A stretch of 27,361 bases of DNA from Mariprofundus sp. (lineage in GTDB: Bacteria > Pseudomonadota > Zetaproteobacteria > Mariprofundales > Mariprofundaceae): assembly GCA_030951065.1 (NCBI GenBank), contig JAUZQH010000092.1:1-27361 (forward strand), given 5' to 3'. The position numbers were made by a program, and so were the translations under genes. The first letter of the stretch is position 1; every line of letters starts with the position of its first letter. Shown piece by piece: positions 1-7,333 of this stretch. The notes under the pieces were generated by a model. It was not told the origin of the DNA, ran no database searches, and was given only the letters and a program-made list of their open reading frames with translations.

Positions 1-186
1 AATGTGGAACGGCGTTTTGCTGAACATCAGGCAGGCAAAGGTGCAAAATATCTGCGCGGCAAAGGTCCCCTGAACCTGGTTTATCAGAAGAAGGTTGGCA
101 CCCGTTCTGAAGCGCTCAAGGCAGAAATCGCCATAAAAAACATGCCCAAGAGCGACAAGGAAAAAATAATCGGCAAAGCCGGCTGA
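1..186 (+). CDS. GIY-YIG nuclease family protein, C-terminal fragment
   Basis: This is the C-terminal 61 residues of a small single-domain GIY-YIG endonuclease of the UPF0213/YhbQ type. The reading frame is open to the left window edge, so the N-terminal half with the GIY and YIG motifs lies outside. Visible are the conserved ERRFAEHQAGKGAKYLRGKG segment, which holds the family Arg and His after the YIG strand and the GKGAKYxRG loop, and the late Ala-Glu-x-x-Ile-Lys segment (residues 41-46). Members of this group are about 80-100 residues long and bind or nick DNA; the cellular role of most is unclear. It is one of only two genes here on the plus strand and converges on the lipoprotein gene at 347-541. 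The GTG at 4 is internal, not a start. Confidence 0.85.
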   Translation, partial: NVERRFAEHQAGKGAKYLRGKGPLNLVYQKKVGTRSEALKAEIAIKNMPKSDKEKIIGKAG

Positions 187-203
187 TCTGTGTTTAAGGA
201 GAT

Positions 204-346
204 GCTGATTAAAGGCATCCTGCCTGTAATCAGCTCGCAAATGCAAAAATGCGATTTTGTATTTGCTTACAAATCAAGCACTTGCGTGTTTGATTTGTAA
301 GCCCGTCCGTGAGCTGCACGGATACTCTGCCTTTTTCAGAGTATCC
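204..346. repeat. Array of four tandem stem-loops between convergent genes
   Basis: Four inverted repeats lie nearly head to tail. (1) 204-211 pairs with 227-234 (8 bp), with an inner 5 bp stem 213-217/221-225. (2) 237-248 pairs with 255-266 (about 12 bp with one G-T pair). (3) 265-281 pairs with 286-302 (17 bp with one G-T pair and loop TTGC). (4) 320-329 pairs with 337-346 (perfect 10 bp, loop CCTTTTT), ending exactly at the lipoprotein stop codon. A smaller 5 bp dyad is at 307-311/317-321. Hairpins 2 and 3 share sequence, so alternative pairings exist. The position between convergent genes suggests a bidirectional terminator, but no hairpin has a clear U-tract. A REP-like intergenic element is the alternative. 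Confidence 0.65.
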
Positions 347-541
347 TTAATCCTTCTCTTCTGCGTCTTTACTATCGCTTTCTTCATCATCTCCGGTAAC
401 ACCATCATAGATAGCACCTCCCACCTTGAAAGGCACCTTGACCACCTCGATACCGACATCCACAGCAGTGCCAACGGCTGCACCAACAAGGCAGCCATTC
501 AGCCCAAACATCAGAGTACATAACAATATAATTTTTTTCAT
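347..541 (-). CDS. Small putative lipoprotein (64 aa)
   Basis: I do not recognise a family with a known role. The predicted product begins MKKIILLCTLMFGLNGC, a typical lipoprotein signal peptide: two lysines, a hydrophobic core and the lipobox LNGC, with lipidated Cys at residue 17. The mature part is only 48 residues: a Gly/Ala/Val-rich stretch (residues 18-46), then an acidic Asp/Glu-rich tail. I chose the ATG at 541 because a GAGG motif lies about 7 bases upstream and the signal peptide starts there; an upstream in-frame ATG at 607 would add 22 residues that break the signal peptide. The gene is downstream of the beta-barrel gene with 99 bases between them, so it may be separately transcribed. 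A small envelope lipoprotein is the safest call. Confidence 0.7.
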   Translation of the reverse strand: MKKIILLCTLMFGLNGCLVGAAVGTAVDVGIEVVKVPFKVGGAIYDGVTGDDEESDSKDAEEKD

Positions 542-640
542 GGAAACCTCATTAATAATGGCGCGAAACACTAGGGTCTGTTTACACAAAATCCAGCTGT
601 TACACATGGCCTTTATGTGAATAAACCCACTGGCATCACA

Positions 641-1930
641 TCAAAAACTCCATTCGGCTTCGCTGTAAATCCGGTCATTGGAGGCAAACGGGCCGAAAAA
701 ACCGCCGCTTCCACTAATGATATCCGCCCCCATCGTGCCAATCAGATTATCACTGAATTCATAACTGACTTTGGGACGCACAAGCAAGCCGCCATCATCA
801 AGATCAGCCAGCAGTAAAACCTCCGGTTTCAGTTTCTCATTCATGAAATCAGTCGCGATGCGCAGCGTAGCGAAGTTCGGAGTAGTAATGATCGTTGTAT
901 CCACAATCGGCTCATTCAGAATCTGGCGTCCGAAGAGTTGCACGCTGATCAACCAGTTCGACCATGTGTAATCCACTGCAATGGCGGCATTCAGCGTGGT
1001 GCGACGAACCACAGAATCCACCCATGTGAGAGAGGTCGTATTGATGCCTTCGCCAAAGTTCACTGCTACTTCGCCGCGTACGACAAAAGCACCGAAGGCA
1101 TTGGAAAAGGAACCGCCTGCCGTATGCATGCGCAAATGCCGGAACTGAACAGACAGGGTTGTACCGGATAATTGTTTGAACACGTTGGGGAAATCATTCC
1201 AGCCGTAATAATAATTCAGTGATAAATCCCAGCCGGCCACATTGGCACGCCAGGCAAGGCCCAGTTCGGTATTATTCAGTGACCAGTTGGGCTGCTCCGG
1301 TGCCAGCGTTGCTACAGTGATGCCGGGTACAGCCGTACCAAAACCAAATCCCCAGCGTGAACCGACTGGCGCAAAGCTGGCCGGTCTCGCATCGGGAATG
1401 GCTACAAATTCAAATTCGTGCTCTGTACCACCGATATCGGCATAATAATTCAATCGTGCAGACCACAGACCGATACGCGAATCGAGAAAATCATCCAGAA
1501 TAAATTCTCGCAAATCGAGCGGATTCACAATGTCGAGCATGCGGATGCCGTCGGTCTTGCCCCAGACAATCTGCTGCTGGCCGATACGCAAATCGTAATC
1601 ATCAGCGCCGTACAGCAAATAGGCTTCCTTGCTCTCGATATAGGTGCGGTAATGCTGTTTGATTCCGGCTGTCAGGTCTGTGGTATTGGTGGCATTCACA
1701 TCCATGGCAGCGTCATACCAGGCCAGCGCTCTGCCCCGGAATTCCCAACCCGAACCCAGCACGGCTTCCGGTTTCAGATCGAGCCGGTTCTGGATTTTAT
1801 CAAAGCGTTTATCGCCGCTGACAAACCAGGCTGTTTCATTTTTCACTGCACCATGCAGGGTCCATTCCACCGCATCAACATCCGTGCCGGCAAGAAACAG
1901 CAAAGCGCACAAGCAGATCAGACGCTTCAT
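641..1930 (-). CDS. Outer-membrane beta-barrel protein (DUF1302-like)
   Basis: The 429-residue product has a signal peptide (residues 1 to about 20, Lys-Arg then a Leu/Cys/Ala core). The rest has the alternating polar/aromatic pattern of a beta-barrel and ends in Trp-Ser-Phe, the terminal aromatic expected for Bam-dependent insertion. It resembles DUF1302-type porin-like proteins, which are often encoded beside RND/MMPL exporters and LolA-like proteins. The segment around residues 117-160 (RIGQQQIVWGKTDGIRMLDI, then NPLDLRE) is characteristic of that group. It is the last gene of an operon and starts 4 bases after the RND gene stop, so the two are probably translated together. I infer that it forms the outer-membrane part of a route for a hydrophobic compound; whether it exports or imports cannot be told from sequence. 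Confidence 0.75.
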   Translation of the reverse strand: MKRLICLCALLFLAGTDVDAVEWTLHGAVKNETAWFVSGDKRFDKIQNRLDLKPEAVLGSGWEFRGRALAWYDAAMDVNATNTTDLTAGIKQHYRTYIESKEAYLLYGADDYDLRIGQQQIVWGKTDGIRMLDIVNPLDLREFILDDFLDSRIGLWSARLNYYADIGGTEHEFEFVAIPDARPASFAPVGSRWGFGFGTAVPGITVATLAPEQPNWSLNNTELGLAWRANVAGWDLSLNYYYGWNDFPNVFKQLSGTTLSVQFRHLRMHTAGGSFSNAFGAFVVRGEVAVNFGEGINTTSLTWVDSVVRRTTLNAAIAVDYTWSNWLISVQLFGRQILNEPIVDTTIITTPNFATLRIATDFMNEKLKPEVLLLADLDDGGLLVRPKVSYEFSDNLIGTMGADIISGSGGFFGPFASNDRIYSEAEWSF

Positions 1931-1934
1931 CTGT

Positions 1935-4220
1935 TCAGGCCTTTCTGGCCTTGAGCAGAACCGGGAACAGATAACAGCTGGCCAGGTAGCAGATGGCCAT
2001 GGATCCCGCCACCAGTACGCCCAGTTTTACCTGCGGGTAGAGATGCGCTGTGAGCAGAACCAGAAAACCGCCGATCACGACCAGCGCATTGAACAGCAGC
2101 GCCCTGCCGGTATCATCATTGGACGCGACAACAATTGCCTCATGATCGAGACCCTGCTGTTCATAATAACGGTAGCGATAAAGATAGTGGATGGCGAAAT
2201 CCACGCCGATTCCGAGCGCCATCGCGCCGGTGATAGCTGTTCCGATTTCCAGCGGCAGTCCGACCAGACCCATAATGCCGTAGATGACAGCCACTGAAAT
2301 TGATACCGGCAACAGGGCCAGTGCAGCATCACCAAATCGGCGGAACATGGCCAGACAGAGCAGAAAGATGAAGACCAGCGCCAGCAGCAATGACTGAATC
2401 TGACCGGTAATGATCAGATCGGAAAAACGGAAGGTGGTATACGCCGTGCCGGCAAATTCCATCGTCGCGTTCGGAAACCACTCCTGCTGGTGCGATTCGA
2501 GCAGATGCACCAGATGTTCGGCATCGGCGCTGCTGTCACTCTTTAACTGGATACGTATATGTGCCTGGCTGTAATCGGAGGTGATGAATGAATCGAAATC
2601 ATCGGGTGCGCCGGAAAAGGAATAAAGCAGCAGATATTGCGCAGCCAGATCGGAGCTGGCCGGGGTAACGCGCCAGGACTGCTTGCCCTCATGCATCACC
2701 TTGTTCATTTCGGACAGGAACTCGGCAATCGAGGATGAGTCCCCCACCACGGCTTCGGTTTCCGCCATCGCCTGCAACTTGCTCATACCGGCCAGGAATG
2801 ACGGGGACAACACACCATCCTGCACGCCGGTATCGAGCATGATATCAAGGCTGTTGGTGCCGGCAAAATGGGCATTCAGCGTCGTATCTGCCAGACGGAT
2901 CGGATCGGAGGGGCGAAATTCCGAGACCAGCGAAGAATTCACCTGTAGCTGTGACAACCCATAGCCGGAACTCAGCATCATAATCACGAAAATCGCTATA
3001 ATACGCTTGGGCTGTTCTACCACAACGCGGGACATCCAGTTCAGATAGCCGCTGAAAGCCAGCTTTTTCTGCACTTTTTCCCGGTGCGGCAAGACCGCCT
3101 CAATGGCCGGAATAAACAGAATCGTAATGATAAATGCATAGATAATACCGACCGCCGCGAACACACCAAAATAGCGCATCGGCAGCAAGTCGGAAGTTAA
3201 CATGGCCAGAAAACCGGCTGCCGTGGTCAGTGTCGTCATCAGAATGGGCGACCACATGCCGCTCATGCCGGCGATGATGGCATGCTGTTTACTTTCCACC
3301 TGACCGCGCCCGGCCTCCACACGAATATGGGTCAGCAGATGCACAGAATCGGCAATGCCGACAGCCAGAATCAGAATCGGAAGCAGCGTCGTCACTGTAT
3401 AGATCGGGATTCCGGCTGCCGCCATCGTACCGAGCATCCACAACTCGGACAGAATCACCACAGCCAGCGGAATCAGCACACCGCGAATGTTGCGGAAGGC
3501 AACAAATAACAGCAATGCCAGCAGCGCCAGAATCATCGGCTGCATCTGCTGCATATCCTGCGGCATATAAGCGCCGAATACGCCTTCGATAATCGGCCGG
3601 CCGGTAATCAGAATTTTTTCCGGCCCGCCGCGCGCTTCTATCTCGCTTACTTTATCTTTGATCAACTGATAAATTTCGTGGTAGTGGCCGATGTAGCTCG
3701 GGTCAGGGCGCACGACAATCAAGGTGCCCCTGCCATCCTCACTGACAATGGAGCCCATATAAATACCGTTATCGGCCAACCGCTGGCGTAAATGGTTGAT
3801 CGATGCAGGCGTGCTCAGCGGCTGTTGCATAAAATGCTCAACCTCCATGCCATCAGGCGTGCCGCGTATATCCTTGATGGTCGATAAACTCATCAGATCC
3901 GACAATGCCAGCGTTCGGAACTGTTTGTGCATCTGCAACCAGCCGGTGAGTTCATCAACCAGCTTCAGCGTATGCGGATTATAAATGCCATCCGGGCTTT
4001 GGTCGTTGGTAATGCCGATCACCACCATATCGGCGGATGAAAAGATCTTTTCCAGCTTCTTCTTGTTGACGTAAGCATCCATGCTGTGCGGCAGCATATT
4101 CTCGATATTGGTTTCCATCTTGATTTTCGGCAGCTGCACAACAAAGACGCCAGTAATCACAGCCAGCACAATCAACACCGGCCAGGCACGATGAACAATG
4201 AATGAGAAAAGATTTTGCAT
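1935..4220 (-). CDS. RND/MMPL family hydrophobic-compound exporter
   Basis: This is a 761-residue inner-membrane transporter of the MMPL/HpnN-like branch of the RND superfamily. One transmembrane helix lies at residues 10-30, followed by a periplasmic domain to about residue 220. A bundle of helices at about 230-375 has the sterol-sensing-like signature with LPILILAVGIADSVHLLTHI (residues near 280-299). A second helix, second periplasmic domain and second bundle (about 620-755) follow, with the matching motif around ALGIGVDFAIHYLYRYR. The internal duplication and acidic residues in the middle helices are typical of proton-driven transport. Relatives move lipids, hopanoids or other hydrophobic molecules to the outer membrane. 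The ATG at 4220 has AAGGAT about 9 bases upstream. It lies between the flavin monooxygenase and the beta-barrel gene, suggesting that the modified compound is the cargo. Confidence 0.85.
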   Translation of the reverse strand: MQNLFSFIVHRAWPVLIVLAVITGVFVVQLPKIKMETNIENMLPHSMDAYVNKKKLEKIFSSADMVVIGITNDQSPDGIYNPHTLKLVDELTGWLQMHKQFRTLALSDLMSLSTIKDIRGTPDGMEVEHFMQQPLSTPASINHLRQRLADNGIYMGSIVSEDGRGTLIVVRPDPSYIGHYHEIYQLIKDKVSEIEARGGPEKILITGRPIIEGVFGAYMPQDMQQMQPMILALLALLLFVAFRNIRGVLIPLAVVILSELWMLGTMAAAGIPIYTVTTLLPILILAVGIADSVHLLTHIRVEAGRGQVESKQHAIIAGMSGMWSPILMTTLTTAAGFLAMLTSDLLPMRYFGVFAAVGIIYAFIITILFIPAIEAVLPHREKVQKKLAFSGYLNWMSRVVVEQPKRIIAIFVIMMLSSGYGLSQLQVNSSLVSEFRPSDPIRLADTTLNAHFAGTNSLDIMLDTGVQDGVLSPSFLAGMSKLQAMAETEAVVGDSSSIAEFLSEMNKVMHEGKQSWRVTPASSDLAAQYLLLYSFSGAPDDFDSFITSDYSQAHIRIQLKSDSSADAEHLVHLLESHQQEWFPNATMEFAGTAYTTFRFSDLIITGQIQSLLLALVFIFLLCLAMFRRFGDAALALLPVSISVAVIYGIMGLVGLPLEIGTAITGAMALGIGVDFAIHYLYRYRYYEQQGLDHEAIVVASNDDTGRALLFNALVVIGGFLVLLTAHLYPQVKLGVLVAGSMAICYLASCYLFPVLLKARKA

Positions 4221-4272
4221 GGTTTTTTATCCTTTTTTATGAGTCTTGAGAGTCAAAAACTTTGCACCGCAG

Positions 4273-5763
4273 TCAGGTAATTACATTATAATCACGCAAA
4301 CGAAACCATTTGCGTGAATAGATAAAGCGGAGTACAGGTTCCGGTGACAGACTGGTCACATCCCCTGTCATGTTTTTTCTGTAAAATGCCCTGCATGTGG
4401 CATTCTGCCAAACCGTTTTTTGCATCTGTTGTCGCATATTTGCAATATATTCGGCCTGAAGTCCGGGTTTGGCATCAATGGCCTTGATGGCCTTATCCTG
4501 TTTGATGGCGCAAATCGCCTGGATGATATAATCGGTCATGGCCTCCATATACAACAGTTGCGAACTGTGGCCCGAGCCGGTGTTGGGACCGTTGACCTTG
4601 AAATAGTTCGGATAACCCGAAACCGTGATGCCCTTATAAGAGGCAATCCCCGCTTCCCATTCAGCGTTCAGATTGCGACCGCCCAGGCCATAGACCTGAA
4701 ACGAAAGCGCCTTTTTCATATTGGAATAGGCATAAAATCCCGTCGCATAGACAATGATATCCAGGGGGATGTCTTTACCGTCCCTGGTCCGGATCCCGGT
4801 CGGCGTGATGCATGCGATGCCGCTGATATCCACATCCACATTGTCCCGGGCCAGAGCCGGGAGAAAGGCATTGGTCGGGATGACGCGCCTGCTGCCCATT
4901 TCATAATCCGGCAACATAAACCGGCGCAATTTTTCGTCGCCAATATATGTTTCCAGATTCTTTTTCAGCGACTGGCGATACAGACTTTTTATGAACTTGC
5001 TCAGTGGTGCGGTTAATGCATAGTGACGAAAGGCAACAAAGCGCACTTCATGGTATGCAAAAATGAGGAAACGGATAAGCTGGCGTATGCCCGGCAGGTT
5101 TCTGATACTGCGCTCTACAGCGCCATACTGCCGGTCTCCACGCGGAATAATCCATTCGGCCTCACGCATAAATAACGTTAGCTGGTCCACCTTGCCGGCA
5201 ATGGTTTGTACGACCTGCACCCCTGAACATCCCGAGCCGATCACTCCGACGCGTTTTCCCTCATAAGACACGCTGTGATCCCACTGTGCAGTGTGAAATT
5301 TCGCGCCCTGAAATGTTTCCGCGCCTTGAATCTCAGGAATATGCGGATTCGCCAATACGCCGCTGGTGTCAATAATAAAGCGGGCGCTATAACGCTCGCC
5401 CGATTCGGTTTCCACATGCCACACACACGGCGCTTCGTCATAAGTCAGCCGGGTGACGCTCTGCTTTGTTCTGGTGTGTTTTTTTATATTAAACTTATCG
5501 ATAATATAGTTGGTATAGTCGAGCAATTCGCTTTGCGGGGCATATGTTTTCCTGAATTTATAAGGAATAAAGGAAATGGAATACAGGGCGGTTGGAATAT
5601 CCACCTCGGCGCCGGGGTAGGCGTTATCCCGCCATGTGCCGCCCGGTTCATCCCCCCGCTCCAACAGGATGAAATCATGACAATTCTGTTTTTGCAAACG
5701 TATCGCCGCCAGCAGGCCTGAGAACCCTGTGCCTATGATCACAGTCTCAAAATACTGACTCAT
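4273..5763 (-). CDS. Flavin-containing Baeyer-Villiger-type monooxygenase
   Basis: The 496-residue product is an FAD- and NADPH-dependent class B monooxygenase. Residues 11-16 (GTGFSG) form the FAD-binding Rossmann turn. Residues 41-51 (GGTWRDNAYPG) match the conserved active-site segment of the family. Residues 151-162 (FQGAKFHTAQWD) match the Baeyer-Villiger fingerprint FxGxxxHxxxW. Residues 176-181 (GSGCSG) form the NADPH Rossmann turn, and an ATG motif of the family follows near residue 340. Such enzymes insert oxygen next to a carbonyl or oxidise long-chain or aromatic ketones; the substrate cannot be read here. The start overlaps the stop of the LolA-like gene by 4 bases (ATGA), so they are one transcription unit. 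An enzyme inside an export operon suggests it makes or matures the exported compound. Confidence 0.87.
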   Translation of the reverse strand: MSQYFETVIIGTGFSGLLAAIRLQKQNCHDFILLERGDEPGGTWRDNAYPGAEVDIPTALYSISFIPYKFRKTYAPQSELLDYTNYIIDKFNIKKHTRTKQSVTRLTYDEAPCVWHVETESGERYSARFIIDTSGVLANPHIPEIQGAETFQGAKFHTAQWDHSVSYEGKRVGVIGSGCSGVQVVQTIAGKVDQLTLFMREAEWIIPRGDRQYGAVERSIRNLPGIRQLIRFLIFAYHEVRFVAFRHYALTAPLSKFIKSLYRQSLKKNLETYIGDEKLRRFMLPDYEMGSRRVIPTNAFLPALARDNVDVDISGIACITPTGIRTRDGKDIPLDIIVYATGFYAYSNMKKALSFQVYGLGGRNLNAEWEAGIASYKGITVSGYPNYFKVNGPNTGSGHSSQLLYMEAMTDYIIQAICAIKQDKAIKAIDAKPGLQAEYIANMRQQMQKTVWQNATCRAFYRKNMTGDVTSLSPEPVLRFIYSRKWFRLRDYNVIT

Positions 5764-6572
5764 TTCCGATAACCGCGCTTGAGCATGCGTTCGGAGAATT
5801 TCCGATCCGACAAGCCGGTATTATAATGTTGATCTGAAAACACCATCTCGGTTTTATGACCGGTCTGGCTATTCTCCATGACTACCTTTGTCGCCGTCCA
5901 GATGCCCTGAATCTGCTTCACTTCACCGGTATGGAAATGCTTCAACTCCTGACCCTTTCGATCCCAGTAATCAATGCGGATGGCCAGGTCGATATCCTTG
6001 CGTATATAGTTCACTGTTTTCGAGTAACCCAGATTCTTTTTCAAATCGTCCGTTTTGGGTACGCCCTGCACCACCCAGCAATCGTGCCCGTCCACTACTT
6101 CGGAACCGGTCAGCGTCCAGTTGTAATCCTCCAGTTCCGGCGTCTGTTTGATATCTTCAAAGGTAAAATCGGTACCCATGAAATAGTCCCCCCGATCAGA
6201 GGATGAAATCCGGCGTACCTTCTTCAGAGCCGGCAAATAGAGCCACTGGTCATCATCGCGAGCCGTGCCATCATAGTCATAGGTCAGCAGCGCAGTATCA
6301 CGGATATTGGCAGGCTTGAGGAAATAGGAGATCGACTTGCTGTCCTTGCCATAGTCCTTGCGGAAGGCAATGATAAATCGTTCTCGCACTCCGCCCCTGC
6401 GATCAATCAGTTTCTGATAGATCTTCTGGGTCAGGTCGTCGCCGTCATCGCGGTTATCCACCCGTTGCATGATCTGAACTCCCGTCAACGCTTCGCCGTA
6501 GGATAAGACCGACGTCATACCGGTAATGATCGACAACGCGAATACAATCAATGCAATTTTCTGTAATTTCAT
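5760..6572 (-). CDS. Outer membrane lipoprotein-sorting (LolA-like) protein
   Basis: The 270-residue product belongs to the PF17131-type LolA-like family. It has an N-terminal signal peptide (residues 1 to about 26) and a half-barrel fold of the LolA/VioE type that can hold a lipid. The diagnostic central segment DDQWLYLPALKKVRRISSSD is followed by a conserved FMGTDFTFED block. I chose the ATG at 6572 because AAGGAG sits 6 bases upstream; the in-frame ATG at 6587 lies before that site. Members of this family are commonly next to RND/MMPL exporters and DUF1302-like proteins, as here, and are thought to carry a hydrophobic ligand across the periplasm. It is the first structural gene after the TetR gene and overlaps the monooxygenase start by 4 bases. 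Confidence 0.85.
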   Translation of the reverse strand: MKLQKIALIVFALSIITGMTSVLSYGEALTGVQIMQRVDNRDDGDDLTQKIYQKLIDRRGGVRERFIIAFRKDYGKDSKSISYFLKPANIRDTALLTYDYDGTARDDDQWLYLPALKKVRRISSSDRGDYFMGTDFTFEDIKQTPELEDYNWTLTGSEVVDGHDCWVVQGVPKTDDLKKNLGYSKTVNYIRKDIDLAIRIDYWDRKGQELKHFHTGEVKQIQGIWTATKVVMENSQTGHKTEMVFSDQHYNTGLSDRKFSERMLKRGYRK

Positions 6573-6602
6573 ATCATTCTCCTTCATTCAGAATCTTTTC
6601 TT

Positions 6603-6679
6603 ACCGCAAAGGGCGCAAAGACAGTCAACAGCTATTTATGCTGTTATTTTCCTTGGCTATACTTTGTGTCCTTTGCGGT
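6603..6679. repeat. 77-base inverted-repeat element next to the tetR stop
   Basis: An 18-base left arm (6603-6620, beginning ACCGCAAAGG) pairs with a right arm (6662-6679, ending CCTTTGCGGT) with two G-T pairs and no other mismatch. The 41-base interior contains a second hairpin, AACAGC pairing with GCTGTT around a 7-base loop. The element ends at the base before the tetR stop codon and lies just upstream of the LolA-like gene. The short repeated CGCAAAG unit and the size suggest a REP- or MITE-like dispersed element. It could also work as an attenuator or terminator between tetR and the export genes, although no U-tract follows on the minus strand. Confidence 0.6.
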
Positions 6680-7264
6680 TCATGCTGAGGTTCCGGCTTT
6701 CAGCCCGGCATAAAGCAGACTCAACACACTATCCAGTTCTCTTTCCAGCTGCTTCAGCGGCGCATCCATGCACAGGGGCATGTTATATTTGGAAGTAGCA
6801 TTATATATATCAGCCGCCACCGATGCCGCATTGCAAACACGGAATTCACCGCCGTCGATACCGGTCGATATGATATCCCTGATTACCTCACTGCCCCTGT
6901 CTTCAAAATACTGCAACACGTCCCGGTGTTTATCGGCAATCAACTGCACCAGTTCATACATATGCGGGGTTTCCGATACAAAACAATGCAGATAGCGCAA
7001 ACGTGCCAGACAATAATCCCGCAATGCCTGCATAGCTGCATCTGCCTGTGCTGCCGCCCGTTCACCGGCCTCGGCTTTTTCGCTCATACAAACCCGTGCA
7101 CCTTCAACAGCAATATCTTCCTTGTTTTTATAAAAGCGGTAGAGGTTACCGACGCTCATATCGCAATCGGCAGCAATTTCTGCCATGGTGGTCTTGCCAT
7201 AACCATAACGTGAAAAGCGCTTGATGGCAGCAGCAACGATGGTTTCTTTGTCCGATGTTGGCAT
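6680..7264 (-). CDS. TetR/AcrR family transcriptional regulator
   Basis: The 194-residue product has the N-terminal TetR helix-turn-helix domain. Residues 7-24 form the first helix, and residues 25-48 include TTMAEIAADCDMSVGNLYRF, the recognition helix segment with the conserved GNLYRFY. A C-terminal all-helical ligand-binding domain (about 55-190) is variable, as usual. Length is typical for the family. TetR regulators usually repress nearby genes and release DNA when they bind a small hydrophobic ligand. The gene is upstream of the LolA-like/monooxygenase/RND/beta-barrel operon on the same strand. A 12 bp perfect inverted repeat at 7281-7319, just before its start, is a plausible autoregulatory operator. 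I infer that it controls itself and the export operon in response to the cargo or a precursor. Confidence 0.88.
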   Translation of the reverse strand: MPTSDKETIVAAAIKRFSRYGYGKTTMAEIAADCDMSVGNLYRFYKNKEDIAVEGARVCMSEKAEAGERAAAQADAAMQALRDYCLARLRYLHCFVSETPHMYELVQLIADKHRDVLQYFEDRGSEVIRDIISTGIDGGEFRVCNAASVAADIYNATSKYNMPLCMDAPLKQLERELDSVLSLLYAGLKAGTSA

Positions 7265-7280
7265 GGCCTAATCATGCGGG

Positions 7281-7319
7281 ATGAATAATGAACAACAAGC
7301 AATAATATTCATTATTCAT
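7281..7319. promoter_or_regulatory. Candidate TetR operator (12 bp perfect inverted repeat)
   Basis: ATGAATAATGAA at 7281-7292 is matched exactly by TTCATTATTCAT at 7308-7319 across a 15-base AT-rich spacer. The dyad lies 17-55 bases before the tetR start codon and begins 15 bases after the fadD-like stop. Position and symmetry fit an autoregulatory operator. It could instead be a weak terminator for the fadD-like gene, but it is AT-rich and has no U-run, so I favour the operator reading. Confidence 0.5.
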
Positions 7320-7333
7320 TCTGTCTATGCTCT

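Noticed and set aside
1659..2297. Plus-strand open frame of 212 codons
   Set aside because: It is antisense to the beta-barrel and RND genes, which have clear motifs, and its translation has no recognisable domain.
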